A stretch of 64,000 nt of DNA from Streptomyces atratus (GTDB taxonomy: Bacteria; Actinomycetota; Actinomycetes; Streptomycetales; Streptomycetaceae). The notes below the pieces were generated by a model. It saw only the letters and a list, made by a program, of their open reading frames with translations, did no database searches and had not been told where the DNA came from. Location of the stretch: NCBI RefSeq assembly GCF_014648655.1, contig NZ_BMRN01000015.1, positions 1,273-65,272 on the forward strand, written 5' to 3'. Positions within the stretch are counted from its first letter, which is position 1; every line of letters begins with the position of its first letter. Of the stretch, positions 38,101 to 44,792 are shown piece after piece. The translations under genes and the position numbers were made by a program.

Positions 38101-38532
38101 GTCGGAGAACTGGAGGATCTTGTAGTCCAGCGTGAACGCGCCGACGAACACGGCGGCATTGCTTCCGGCAAGCTCCGAGGGCCGCTGACCGCCGTCCTCC
38201 AGCGCCTCCCAGGCCACCTCCAGCAGCTTGCGCTGCTGCGGGTCCATTTGGTCGGCCTCACGCGGGCTGATACCGAAGAAGCCGGGGTCGAACTCGTCGA
38301 AACCGTCGATGTATCCGCCTCGGCCACCGATCAGACGTCCGGGTTTCTCCTTGTATCTGCTGCCCAGCGTCGTGACGTCGTAGCGGTCCGCCGGTGTCGG
38401 TGTGATGCAGTTTTTGCCGTCCATGAGGTTCTGCCAGTACGTGCGGTGGTCCGATGCACCGCCGGGCAGTCGGCAGCCCATGCCGATGATCGCTACTTTG
38501 TCGCTCACAGAGGCACTGTTCACGTCGGGCAA
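29122..38532 (-). CDS. ftdB: PTM hybrid iterative PKS-NRPS: KS-AT-DH-KR-ACP-C-A(Orn)-PCP-TE
   Basis: A single 3136-residue synthase building both polyene arms and joining them to an amino acid to form a tetramate. Domains (approximate residues, counted from a GTG 11 codons upstream): KS 23-450 (DTACSSSL, HGTSTPVGDP, NIGHTEAAAG), AT 550-870 (GHSTGE, VPYHSAG, malonyl-like), DH 900-1180 (LDDHRIQSTVVFP, LLDACFQ), KR 1440-1640 (VTGAFGALG, TNYAAGNAF), ACP 1740-1810 (LGLDSL), C 1840-2270 (HHIVSDA), A 2300-2800, PCP 2830-2900 (AGGSSIK) and TE 2920-3147 (GYSLGG). My A-domain code is D-V-G-E-V-G-S-I-D, one change from the classical ornithine code DVGEIGSID. One PKS module for two polyketide arms implies iterative use, as known for PTMs. 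The TTG at 38532 has GAGGAGT in front; a GTG at 38565 is possible. Confidence 0.96.
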   Translation of the reverse strand: MPDVNSASVSDKVAIIGMGCRLPGGASDHRTYWQNLMDGKNCITPTPADRYDVTTLGSRYKEKPGRLIGGRGGYIDGFDEFDPGFFGISPREADQMDPQQRKLLEVAWEALEDGGQRPSELAGSNAAVFVGAFTLDYKILQFSDLSFASLAAHTATGTMMTMVSNRLSYCFDFRGPSLSIDTACSSSLVAVHLACQSLNNRETDLALAGGVLLHAAPQYTIAETKGGFLSPDGRSRTFDATANGYVRAEGVGMVALKRLDDALRDGDPIHAVILGTGVNQDGRTNGITVPSADAQVALIQRVCAGAGITPGALQYVEAHGTSTPVGDPIEANALSRALAVGRRPGARCYVGSVKTNIGHTEAAAGIAGLIKTVLCLKHRRIPPHINLDRINAAIDRESSPYRIPTEPTAWPEHEGPARAGVNAFGFGGTNAHVVLEQAPEREAQPTAPGERAWNLLPLTARTPDALPELAAGIRRELAGVQGSEVSLPDLGYTLARRRQHLESRLCVVYSSRADLDEGLAAFLRDEPHPRVVHGRQLDVEQRGLVWVFTGMGPQWWGMGRQLFEGDEAFRDAVTRCDLAVRKLAGWSLIEAMTADEAGSRMGETWLAQPANFAVQLGLAAMWRQYGVRPDAVVGHSTGEIAAFYEAGVYTLEDAVRIVVHRSRLQQRLTGTGTMLAVSLPEEEAQLRVGAYGDRVSVAAVNSPSAVTLAGDRDALAELADGLRSEQIFAKFLTVQVPYHSAGMEAIKDELLASLDGLAPRAATVPLYLTGQEGTAHGSELDGGYWWRNIRHRVRFRSAVDRLADDGYGLFLEIGPHPVLGHSIRECLDGRGTDVRTLPSIRRQENEPERFAASLAELHNLGVPVGWDTLHPVGTPVALPRYPWKRDRYWTEPGPVAQVRLGHADHPLLGRRTTHTEPTWHTTLDTERLPYLDDHRIQSTVVFPAAGYLEMATQAVRSLTGGTLAVLTDIELRKALFLPEGEDRAVRLTLSSQNAAFTIASAGEGEGDRAVHASGVVRSGQPRPAGPPVDTAALRARTLRRLDGKECYTALAALGYDYGPAFRAIEEVWIGSGEVLARLCPPAVIGDDAARHHIHPVLLDACFQSLLTTQLLEDGTDRQTSGIRLPLSIDEVCLAPVGDQPIWVHATVTRSDGDELVGDIAVYADSGVHLGGVGGFRAADVEKASTAVGLGTIDSWLAETVWIDRPFDAVEDEADSGSPVSTSSDWLVFADRQGVGDALGALLAGRGERCHLVRPGDSYQKGGDGREFTVVPGSTTDLEQLFADLGMDGGDGEDGLPSFGTIVHLWNLDLPHLAEASRQDLVRHSGTGAYSLIALARTLLSHGAGGRLHIVTRGAQHVEPGETVEPLGAPAWGVGRVLRHQELITYRGKLIDLDPGRRGDEGCLAEARALLREILTDDEEEIALRGVGRLTSRVRRAEGLTRPLPLSLRTDANYLVTGAFGALGRLLCRTLVRRGARSLILIGRTVLPERSAWRGLDPATAESRAAAFVKELEALGARVVLAPLDITDEAAFTAWLEAHRLTDPLPVRGVFHLAGQVRDTLVADMDRQTFADAHDPKAVGAYLLHRHLRDEPLDHFVLFASIASLMTTAGQTNYAAGNAFLDALAQHRRALGLPGLSVDWGPWATGMIEELGLVDHYLHSRGMSSLAPDVGMAVLERVIGQDRAQLLVATVVDWPVFLAWYPSPPPLVAELAATASAATADGTSDGILDTFRNADATERLALVTRRFTAVAASVLRTNPDQIDPQAGLNALGLDSLLAMELRARLGSELGVAPPVVALLSGTSAGELIAQLHDALSESVASAAGGDDTAAVEVFEDEFRHPLTQNQKALWFLRQLNPEGYAYNIGGAVEVRVALDPDLMFEAVRCLVARHPALRTNFLTVDGRPLQQVSTDRSPDIALFDVQDQQWEEIHRTIVAEYRRPYDLERDPLFRFRLFKRGHDRWVIMKAVHHIVSDAISTFTFIEELLAVYEGLRQGRAPSLPPVTARYLDFLNAQNRFLAGPAAQRMLDYWRSHLPAEVPVLELPVDKPRPAVQTHNGASEFFVLDTALTARVHALAREHDVTPFMVLLSAYYVLLQRYSGQDHVIVGSPVTGRTEQEFASVYGYFVNPLPLHADLSGAPSVAQLLQQVRTTVLGGLDNQEYPFVLLVDELGLQHDPSRSAVFQAMFILLTHKVATEKYGYRLDYIELPEEEGQFDVTLSVYEDEAEHRFHCVLKYNTDLFLPETMRRMASHYTTLLDSMTRAPADHPTTRLEMLGAQERERLVGEWSGAGRAALPPGAGGREADGVRPVHQLISAVAARCPDAIAVTVPARQGAALRLTYAELDRRSGELARRLRGLGVGAGSVVALCLDKSSDLVIVLLAVLKAGGAYLPVPPDHPADRVGHTVRTAAATLVVVEDDARRDRMAGLPAEILTLRELYEAAPAAGAEDRGGLDSPAYVIHTSGSTGHPKAVQVSRRNLASAYAAWLQEYRLDRDVRVHLQMAAPSFDVFTGDLVRALCSGGNLVLVDRDLLFDTERLYRTMREEHVDCAEFVPAVVRGLMDHCEREGLRLDFMRLLVVGSDAWKAGEYRRLRDLCGPHTRLINSYGVTEATIDSACFEGPVDDLEPGRTVPIGRPLSNSTLHVLDRHGEPVPPGVPGELWIGGDGVALGYAGDPAQTARRFVTRTLSRAPGAEPVRLYRSGDAARWDAHGRVHLLGRVDDQVKLRGHRIEIGEIEAHLAHWPQLARAVVTVRPDARGEDALCAYCVPADGAVLDRRALRRHLAGLLPAHMVPSHFIALPELPLTANGKVDVTGLPTPRFDADDEPEEMLGTPFEESMARHWKELLGLERVGPAQEFFEAGGSSIKLIELIHRLRQEFGVGIPVSLLYRVTTLHGMAATVERLATGGSSDDLPCLSFNSDREPTVFCFPPAGGHGLVYRTFAAQLPEYRLIAFNYVPGENKVARYADLVESLRPEGRCLLLGYSLGGNLAFEVTKELEGRGREVAHVIVLDSHRILEPYVPGPEHFEFFEAELAEHLLKHTGSEIVARETLDHAAEYLAFCGRTPNLGVVSATVSIVTDQEKTALYAAGERGTWHGSSTTATAVLRGSGIHAAMLDPKHVARNAELVRGIIEEGGADGR

Positions 38533-38612
38533 GGTCGTACTCCTCAGGTCGTGGCGCAGCGGCACGGCATGGATGCGGGAGGGCGGTGCGGTTTCCCGAA
38601 GAAGAGAGGCGG

Positions 38613-39554
38613 TCAGGCGGAACCGGGCCCGGCCCTCTTCGCATGGCGCCAGGGGTGGAGAAGGGTTGTGGCGATCTCGCCGGTAGGGGGGAACGACGCG
38701 GGATCGCCGATTCCGACCGCGATCGGCTCACGGCCGGGCCGCCAGGTGTAGCTGTCGAAGAGGTGGTCCCAGATCGACAGATCCGAGCCGTAGTGGCCCG
38801 CCTCGGACAGGTTGGTGCTGTGGTGCAGGCGGTGTTGTTCGGGGCTGGCGAGCACATGATTGAGCCGGCCGATGCGCACGTCGATGTTGGCATGGACGAA
38901 ATAGCCCTGGGCAGCCACGAAAAGACCCACGACGAAGACGGAGCCGTGGGAGAACCCGACCAACGCCAGAGCCAGTTGCACTGCCCCCTGCGCAAGGACG
39001 ATATCGAGAACGTGATTGACGCCGTTATTGGCGACGTTGACTTTCTGCGGCACATGGTGCACGCCGTGCAGTCGCCACAATATCGGGTTGGCGTGACCCA
39101 GTCGGTGCACAAGATAACTGGCCAGTGAACCGGTCAGCAGGGCTGCGGGTATTTCGGCCCAGAGATTGATCGCCGGTTCGTCGGGCGTCACCACGGAGAC
39201 GGCCGCAGTGACCGCATATTGCGCCAGGGCGCTGGCCGTCATCGTCAGCAGGAAGTAGATGCCGTACCAACGCCATTCGCTGGGGCTCGGGTGCCAGGCG
39301 CGCTGATACGGAATCAGACGTTCGAGAACGGTGAGGTAGGCGATGGTGCCGATCAGGAAGAGCGGGCTCACGCGCTCCGGATCCCAGTCGAGACACAGCG
39401 TCGCCGCGGCCACCGAAACTGCGGCCACCAGCAGGAACGGATAAGCCAGCGCGCGAAGAACAACGCGCGCCGAGAGTGCGAGCGCTCTCTCCCGCTGCAC
39501 CGGACCGGAATCATTCTCCGGATCGCCACCGGGCAGTGGTTCGCAATTTTCCAT
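38613..39554 (-). CDS. ftdA: Fatty acid hydroxylase / sterol desaturase family, PTM hydroxylase (FtdA-like)
   Basis: A 313-residue integral membrane di-iron oxygenase. Several hydrophobic helices surround the histidine clusters HRLGH, HGVHH and HRLHH (plus HANID), which bind iron. In HSAF- and frontalamide-type clusters the homologue hydroxylates the ornithine-derived part of the macrolactam. It is the first gene of the operon and starts 80 bp before the PKS-NRPS. I chose the ATG giving MENCEPLPGG, with AAAGGTG about six bases upstream; an upstream in-frame ATG would add about 37 residues without family support. Confidence 0.93.
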   Translation of the reverse strand: MENCEPLPGGDPENDSGPVQRERALALSARVVLRALAYPFLLVAAVSVAAATLCLDWDPERVSPLFLIGTIAYLTVLERLIPYQRAWHPSPSEWRWYGIYFLLTMTASALAQYAVTAAVSVVTPDEPAINLWAEIPAALLTGSLASYLVHRLGHANPILWRLHGVHHVPQKVNVANNGVNHVLDIVLAQGAVQLALALVGFSHGSVFVVGLFVAAQGYFVHANIDVRIGRLNHVLASPEQHRLHHSTNLSEAGHYGSDLSIWDHLFDSYTWRPGREPIAVGIGDPASFPPTGEIATTLLHPWRHAKRAGPGSA

Positions 39555-40179
39555 CCGCAGCACCTTTACGAAGGAACCAGTACAGAAGAATGCACAGACC
39601 GCGAGGGAGGAACTGACGACTTGCTGCAGGCGCGCCGGACCGACGCTTCGGACGTCAGTTGTCATGCATCGAAGAATTCGTACCTGGAGACTGATGTGAA
39701 CCGCCTTACTGACCCGGCGAACCCGAGCGGGGCCGCCGCGCGAACCCGCCCTGTCTGCATTTCCCTTTCCGGCTCCCTCAACCGTCTGATTCAAGCCTCG
39801 TCGTGATGTGCCGGACCACCGGGGCAACATTCGCCACGCCGTCCAATTTTCAATTAACCAGGCGGACCAGCCGGGCGGAATGCGAATAATTCGACCTTTC
39901 ACCAAGTGGGTTACCAGTAATACTGATAATCTATTGGGACTTTATAATTTCCCCCTTTCCAGGCGAGGATCCTTCGATTGGTCGGCGCGGGCCGGGGAGT
40001 CCTGGGAAAGGCCGCCCGGGCCGGAACGGCCTTCCCTGCCGGTTGGGATCCCGCTCGCCTCCGCCAGGACAGCGGCGTGGCTTCGGCCCCGGTCCTGACG
40101 ATGCAGCGGGGCCACAGCGCTGTGCGGGCATCGTGATCGGACGGCCGGGCTCGCGGGACGGGATCGGGTCTGCCGTGGC
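39555..40179. promoter_or_regulatory. Promoter region of the PTM operon, with an AT-rich core
   Basis: This 625-bp gap lies before the first PTM gene. The part at about 39837-39960 is strikingly AT-rich for this genome (runs such as AATTTTCAATTAA, ATACTGATAATC and TTTATAATTT), as expected for a regulated promoter or binding region. Short open frames here have no recognisable product. I cannot assign a specific -10/-35 pair. AdpA-type control is known for some Streptomyces PTM clusters, but no site is proven here. Confidence 0.5.
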
Positions 40180-41052
40180 TCATAAACGCCGGATCCAGGG
40201 CGGCGACCGTGTCGGAGAGCGTCTCAACCGGAGGTCCACCAGAGCCTGCTTCACCTGTCCGGCCCGGTCCGGGGCGGATCGGGTGACGACCTCGTGTTTG
40301 GCGAGAAGTCCGGGGTACTTCGCGGTCAGCCGGTCGTACACCTGCATGGCCGGGATGGAGCGCGAGAACGTGTCCTTGCCCGGGTCGATGAGCTTCAGGC
40401 CGAGCGCCGGCGCGGCCACGCCGAGCATGACCAGTACGGATACACACAGGGTGATCGCGGGATGCCGCTGTGCGGGCCGCATCAGGGCGCCGAACACCCG
40501 CCCGTTCTCGGGCTTCACCGGCTTCGCGGCCACCGGCTTGCCCCGGCGCGCCCGCCGGATGGCCTTCTTGGCGGCGCGGCGTTGCGTACGATGACCGATC
40601 TTCACCAGCAATGCGGGAAGCACGGTGAGAGAGCTGACGATGACGACCGCCACGACCAGGACGGTGCCCGTCGCCGGCGAGGAGAAGATGACGCCGGTGG
40701 CGAGACAGAGGGTGGCGGTGGAGACGATCACCGCGAGACCGGAGACCACGATGGCCCGGCCCGCTGTTGCCGCCGCGAGCTCCACCAGTGCTTCGGGACC
40801 GAGCCGGCCGTCGGCGCGGACCCGTTCCTCGCGCTCGCGCTTGAGGCAGAAGAGCGTGTAGTCGACACCCACTGCCAGACCGATGAGCAGGATCATGTTG
40901 GTCCCGACCCCGGGGTCCGGGAGGAGGTGGGAGGCCGCCATGTCCGGGCCCAGGGCGGCGGCGATCGAGGAGAGCGCCAGCAACAGCGGCGCGCGCCACG
41001 GATGCCTGGCGCCCCAACAAGCCATATGTACTGGGTGATTGAGGTCTCTCAT
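40180..41052 (-). pseudogene. MMPL-family transporter remnant (middle part only)
   Basis: The frame encodes the centre of an MmpL-type RND transporter: LLIGLAVGVDYTLFCLKRERE, the helices VVSGLAVIVSTATLCLA and TVLVVAVVIVSSLTVLPALL, then the second periplasmic domain start (VYDRLTAKYPGLLAKHEVV). About 200 residues before this and over 300 after it are missing relative to the usual 700 or more. A possible continuation (VETLSDTVAALDPAF) is in another frame. It is a decayed fragment unlikely to transport. Confidence 0.82.
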
Positions 41053-41110
41053 GCCTCAAATGCTGGTCCGCGGGACCAATCCGCCGGCAGCCCCTACCGG
41101 TTGAACCGCA

Positions 41111-41130
41111 TGTCCACCGGTCGGTGGACA
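41111..41130. promoter_or_regulatory. Perfect inverted repeat, possible operator
   Basis: TGTCCACC and GGTGGACA form a perfect eight-base inverted repeat around GGTC. It sits between the MMPL remnant and the end of the oxidoreductase gene. Its size resembles a TetR-type operator, possibly left from the regulation of the lost MMPL gene; a weak terminator is the alternative. Confidence 0.35.
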
Positions 41131-41191
41131 CAGGGACCTCGTCAGACGTCCCTGCGGCCGCCGAGGCCCAGGTGGATCGCGGTGCCTCACC

Positions 41192-42052
41192 TCACCGAAG
41201 GTCGGCCGACTGCGTACGCAGGGCAGCGGCGACGGACTCCAGGACCTCGATGGGGCGCAGCAAGTCTCCATATCCGATCGGTGGCCTGCCCGTACGGGCC
41301 ATCTCCAGGAACGCTTCGAGACCCGGCACGCAGTAGTGGGCGTCGAGGGTGAGAGTCTGCTCGATCACGGTGTCCTGAGTGAGTGCCATTCCGTGGAAGG
41401 GGATCTGGTGCGTGTCGTTCGGTTTGACGAAGTTAACGAGGACACGGGTGCCGCCCGCAGTGAACGACGCGCTGACTGTGGTGTCGGTGGCGTCCGTGCG
41501 TACGTCGGAGATCTCACCGGGGGCGAGCCGGAGAGCCACGTCCACCGGGTGGATGCCGTAGAAGAAGATCCCGCCGTACTCGCCGTCGGGATCGGCGGGT
41601 CCGGACGTGACGACCACGTGCGGTTGCCCGCCCCGCGCGGTCCGGGCCACCAGCGCGTCGGTGTCGGGAATCCAGCGGAGCGCCGAGGATGACGTGAGCG
41701 GCGCTTCATGGGCGAGCGCGGTGTCGATCATGGCCTGGGCGTCCTCGACCGTGCAGGCCAGCGGCTTGTCGACGAATACCGGAAGCCCCTCGGCCAGGAA
41801 GGGGGTCGCCTGGTCGCGGTGGTGCGCGCCGTTCCGGTCCGCGACGATGACGGCGTCCACCAGTCCGAGCAGGCCGATGGGCTCGTCGACGATCTTTTCT
41901 ATCGCTCCGGTGGACGCGAGCGTGTCGTTGCGCCGGCTGTGCCCGCCGCTGAGAGCCACGACGCGGGCGCCGCCGCCCGCCTCGTGGACGTTGAGGTGGC
42001 TGATGATGTGGTCGACATGAGTGTTCTCGGTACCAACGATCCCGATACGCAT
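41192..42052 (-). CDS. Gfo/Idh/MocA-family oxidoreductase
   Basis: A 286-residue NAD(P)-dependent oxidoreductase of the glucose-fructose oxidoreductase / inositol dehydrogenase family. It begins with a Rossmann segment (MRIGIVGTENTHVDHI), has the family EKP-type cofactor motif as VFVDKPLACT, and a substrate-domain segment GIHPVDVALRL holding a likely catalytic histidine. It is somewhat shorter than the usual 330-390 residues. It stands alone; the sugar or cyclitol substrate is unknown. Confidence 0.9.
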   Translation of the reverse strand: MRIGIVGTENTHVDHIISHLNVHEAGGGARVVALSGGHSRRNDTLASTGAIEKIVDEPIGLLGLVDAVIVADRNGAHHRDQATPFLAEGLPVFVDKPLACTVEDAQAMIDTALAHEAPLTSSSALRWIPDTDALVARTARGGQPHVVVTSGPADPDGEYGGIFFYGIHPVDVALRLAPGEISDVRTDATDTTVSASFTAGGTRVLVNFVKPNDTHQIPFHGMALTQDTVIEQTLTLDAHYCVPGLEAFLEMARTGRPPIGYGDLLRPIEVLESVAAALRTQSADLR

Positions 42053-42227
42053 CAGGAGAGGCTACCTTCACGGCGACAGGCAGGTTGAGCGCACTCCCGG
42101 GCACAGGGAGGGCACCCCCGGTGCTGTGGCTGAGTTGAGCGTCCCGCAAGGGGCCAGGAACCCCGCGCAGCGCCGACGGAGCGGGGCAGCCGGCCCGACG
42201 GCCCCGACCGTACAGCCGCGCCGGACG

Positions 42228-43136
42228 TCAGTTGAGGGCGGCTGCCAGGATGGCGGCTGCATGGGCGATCAAAGGGTCGTCCGCCTCGGAGTCGGCGTCG
42301 TGCTTGGTGGACAGAACAGCCATCACGATCGGCCCTTGGCCGGGCGGCCAGACGATACCCACGTCGTTCGTGGTGCCGTAGCTGCCGGTGCCGGTCTTGT
42401 CGCCGACGGACCAGTCCTCGTGGAGGCCGGCGCGCAGGCGTTTGCCGCCGGTCGTATTGGCCAGCAGCCACCCGGTCAACCTCTTCCGGTCCCCCGCCTC
42501 CAGCGCGCCCCCGAGGACGAGCTGCGCGTAGGTCTTCCCAATGGCGCGAGGGCTGGTGGTGTCGGTCACACGCCCTGGTTCCGCCGAGTTCAGCTCCGGC
42601 TCCCAGCGGTCGAGCCGGGTCACCGAGTCTCCGATCGACCGGCAGAAGCGAGTGACGGACGTCGGCCCGCAGAGCCTTTCCATCAGAAGGTTCGCCGCAG
42701 TGTTGTCGCTGTACGAGATGGCCGCGCCGCACAGATCCTCAACCGTCATCCCATGCGCAAGATTCTCGGGCAGACCGGTCACCGGCGCGCCCCCCGACCT
42801 CTTGATGTCCTGCTTCGTGTAGTGAATGACTTCCGAAAGGAACGTCCCGTCATGGTCGAGGTCCCTCAGGACGGCCCCGACGGCCAACGTCTTGAACGTC
42901 GAGCACATGGGGAAGCGCTCTTCCTCCCGGTGGAGGACGCTCCTGCCCGTCACCGTGTTCCACCCGAACACCCCCAGCCGGGCGGCATGCTCCCGTTCGA
43001 GGTCGCGCAACTTCCGCACCGCCTCGCTCCCCGGGCCGGAGGTCTCCGCGGCCGATGACGTGGGAACGGCGGCCAGCGCCGCCCCCAGGCCACCTACAAG
43101 CACTGCACGGCGTGACGCACCCCTGCTTGATTTCAA
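42228..43136 (-). CDS. Class A beta-lactamase
   Basis: A 302-residue serine beta-lactamase that hydrolyses penicillin-type rings outside the cytoplasm. The catalytic motifs are CSTFK (S70-x-x-K73), YSDN (S130-D-N), EPELN (E166) and DKTGTGS (K234-T-G). The N-terminus has a twin-arginine-type signal: ASRRAVLVGG followed by a hydrophobic stretch and Ala-rich cleavage site. The most credible start is the TTG at 43136, with GCAGGAG just upstream. The open frame runs further but without signal-peptide logic. No BlaR/BlaI-type regulator is adjacent. Confidence 0.93.
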   Translation of the reverse strand: MKSSRGASRRAVLVGGLGAALAAVPTSSAAETSGPGSEAVRKLRDLEREHAARLGVFGWNTVTGRSVLHREEERFPMCSTFKTLAVGAVLRDLDHDGTFLSEVIHYTKQDIKRSGGAPVTGLPENLAHGMTVEDLCGAAISYSDNTAANLLMERLCGPTSVTRFCRSIGDSVTRLDRWEPELNSAEPGRVTDTTSPRAIGKTYAQLVLGGALEAGDRKRLTGWLLANTTGGKRLRAGLHEDWSVGDKTGTGSYGTTNDVGIVWPPGQGPIVMAVLSTKHDADSEADDPLIAHAAAILAAALN

Positions 43137-43369
43137 GATCTCCTGCCTTCCTGCTCGTGCGGTCGTACTGCCTGCACACGACGCTTCCTGGCAGACCAAC
43201 GGTTGCACCACGAAGCAAGCAGGTCCCGTCCAGGCCCTGTTCCCGTACGGCTGCCGCAACCCGGCAAACGGCTCTCCGTAGCGGATCAGAGGTATGCCTG
43301 CCCGGTTCCTCGATGGGTGCCGTTGCGAGGTCACGACGTCACCTGAGGGATGGGCGCCTCCTGGGAGAC

Positions 43370-43437
43370 GACGGACCCCGGTCTGCGTGATCCCCCCGCG
43401 CCCGGCCCCGGCGACCCCGCACAGGCCGGGGTCCGTC
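43370..43437 (-). terminator. Long inverted repeat with 12-bp stem
   Basis: GACGGACCCCGG and CCGGGGTCCGTC are exact inverted repeats 44 bp apart, with a GC-rich interior. The repeat overlaps the stop of the SUKH-like remnant and lies upstream of the beta-lactamase, so it may be the terminator of the remnant's former gene. Confidence 0.4.
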
Positions 43438-43700
43438 AGGCCCGGCCCGCGCTCAGCCGGCCGAGCAGGTCGTCCGTCATCGGATCGCCGTCCGCTTCGA
43501 CGTCCTCGTCGATCGCACCCAGATCGAGACGGTACACGCGGGTGCGGTCGCGGCCGTGGCGGCGCATGAACAGTCCGCCGCCCCGCCGTCGTCGCCGACC
43601 AGCACCCAGTCCGGCGCGTACCGGGGCACCTCGAAGGTCTCGTAGCGGCCGTCGGCGACATGGGTCCGGGTTGCCGAGCCGATGAGGGGGCCTCGTTGAT
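43436..43700 (-). pseudogene. SUKH (SMI1/KNR4)-like gene remnant with frameshift
   Basis: Two frames join at about 43590. The upstream frame gives DGRYETFEVPRYAPDWVLVG followed by DDGG; the downstream frame gives LFMRRHGRDRTRVYRLDLGA and ends DDLLGRLSAG. Together these look like the C-terminal half of a SMI1/KNR4 (SUKH) family protein, a family used as immunity proteins. The N-terminal half is not recognisable upstream. Family assignment is by overall pattern and is moderate. Confidence 0.6.
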
Positions 43701-44064
43701 CTGACGGGTGGTCTGCGCGGCGACCCCGGGGTCGACAGCGGCGTAGGAGGTGTAGGCATTCAGGCCGGTGGCAGGGACATCTCAGTGCGTCGCGGGCACG
43801 CCTGTCGACCGGATCACCGCCACAAGCACGCGTGGCCCGCCGAAGAGGCCGGAACCCTGCCTGGGGCGATGCGCTCCTCTCGCCGGGGGACGGACCGGCC
43901 GGCTGAGCCCGGTGCGGCTCAAGGGCGTTGAGGACCGCTTCGCGATCACTCAGCAGTGGCGAGTCGGTCGTGCGGCTGGACGGTGACGAGGGCGATCCCC
44001 GCGCAGCACACCGCGAGGAGGCCCGGGCGAAGGCTTGCACCGACTTGCGTGCCCTGTGGGAGCC
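43701..44064. other. Gap without a recognisable gene
   Basis: A minus-strand frame near 43690-43760 reads AYTSYAAVDPGVAAQTTRQIN, which has protein-like composition but no start and no family I can name, and may be another gene scrap. The rest shows nothing I can support. Confidence 0.4.
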
Positions 44065-44718
44065 TCACTCCGGCCAGGGGGAGTCCAGGATGGTGTCCAC
44101 GAAGTTGCCCCGCTTGAACCCGGGGACGTAACGCTCCAGAACATCGGCCTTCACATTGCCGAAAGTGGTGTCCGGTTTGGCTTCGATGCCTTCGGTGAAG
44201 GCCCGGAGAATGCGCTGTTTGAAGTCGGGGCGGGGATGGAGGGCAACGATCTGTGCACGGTCCGCGTCGCTGATGTCGGCGTACCCGATGCCGAGCACGT
44301 CGTACTCCACCCCCGCGGTCACGAGGGCGACCTCGGGTTCCATGAACTGTGGAACTCCCGGCGTCGTGTGGAGCGCGATCGCCGTCCAGACGCGGCGGAT
44401 GCTGTCCTCGGGCACGCCGTGGCTCTGCAGAAATCTCCGTGCCTCGTCGGCGCTGTCCACCTCGAACCGGCGCCCGCTCCCGCGGAACTCCTCGTTGAGG
44501 CCCAGGTCATGGAACATGGCTCCGACGTAGAGAAGCTCCGGGTCGAAGCTCAGCCCCTTGTTCTGCCCCTGCAGGCTGCCGAAGAAGTAGACACGGCGGG
44601 AATGGTGGTAGACGAGGTCGTCGGTCGCGTCACGCACCAGCTCGGTGGCCGCGGCGGCCAGCTCGGTATCGGGCACCGTCACTCCGGTAACGACAGGAAG
44701 GTCGGCACTTCTGGGCAT
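44065..44718 (-). CDS. HD-domain hydrolase, cyanamide hydratase-like
   Basis: A 217-residue HD-superfamily metal-dependent protein. The metal ligands appear as YHHSRRVYFF, then MFHDLGLNEEF with the HD pair, and TAIALHTTPG with a further histidine. This pattern matches the cyanamide hydratase-like / HD phosphohydrolase group. The ATG has AAAGGAG five bases upstream. It ends before, and is not overlapped by, other genes. The physiological substrate is unknown. Confidence 0.9.
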   Translation of the reverse strand: MPRSADLPVVTGVTVPDTELAAAATELVRDATDDLVYHHSRRVYFFGSLQGQNKGLSFDPELLYVGAMFHDLGLNEEFRGSGRRFEVDSADEARRFLQSHGVPEDSIRRVWTAIALHTTPGVPQFMEPEVALVTAGVEYDVLGIGYADISDADRAQIVALHPRPDFKQRILRAFTEGIEAKPDTTFGNVKADVLERYVPGFKRGNFVDTILDSPWPE

Positions 44719-44792
44719 GTGAACTCCTTTGGTCGTACGACGTGTCGGATCTGCCCGTCCGATTCTTCACCCTGCATCTCTCCCCCGCCCGG

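Noticed and set aside
39808..40098. 96-codon plus-strand frame upstream of the PTM operon
   Set aside because: It runs through the AT-rich promoter tract and has no domain or ribosome site.
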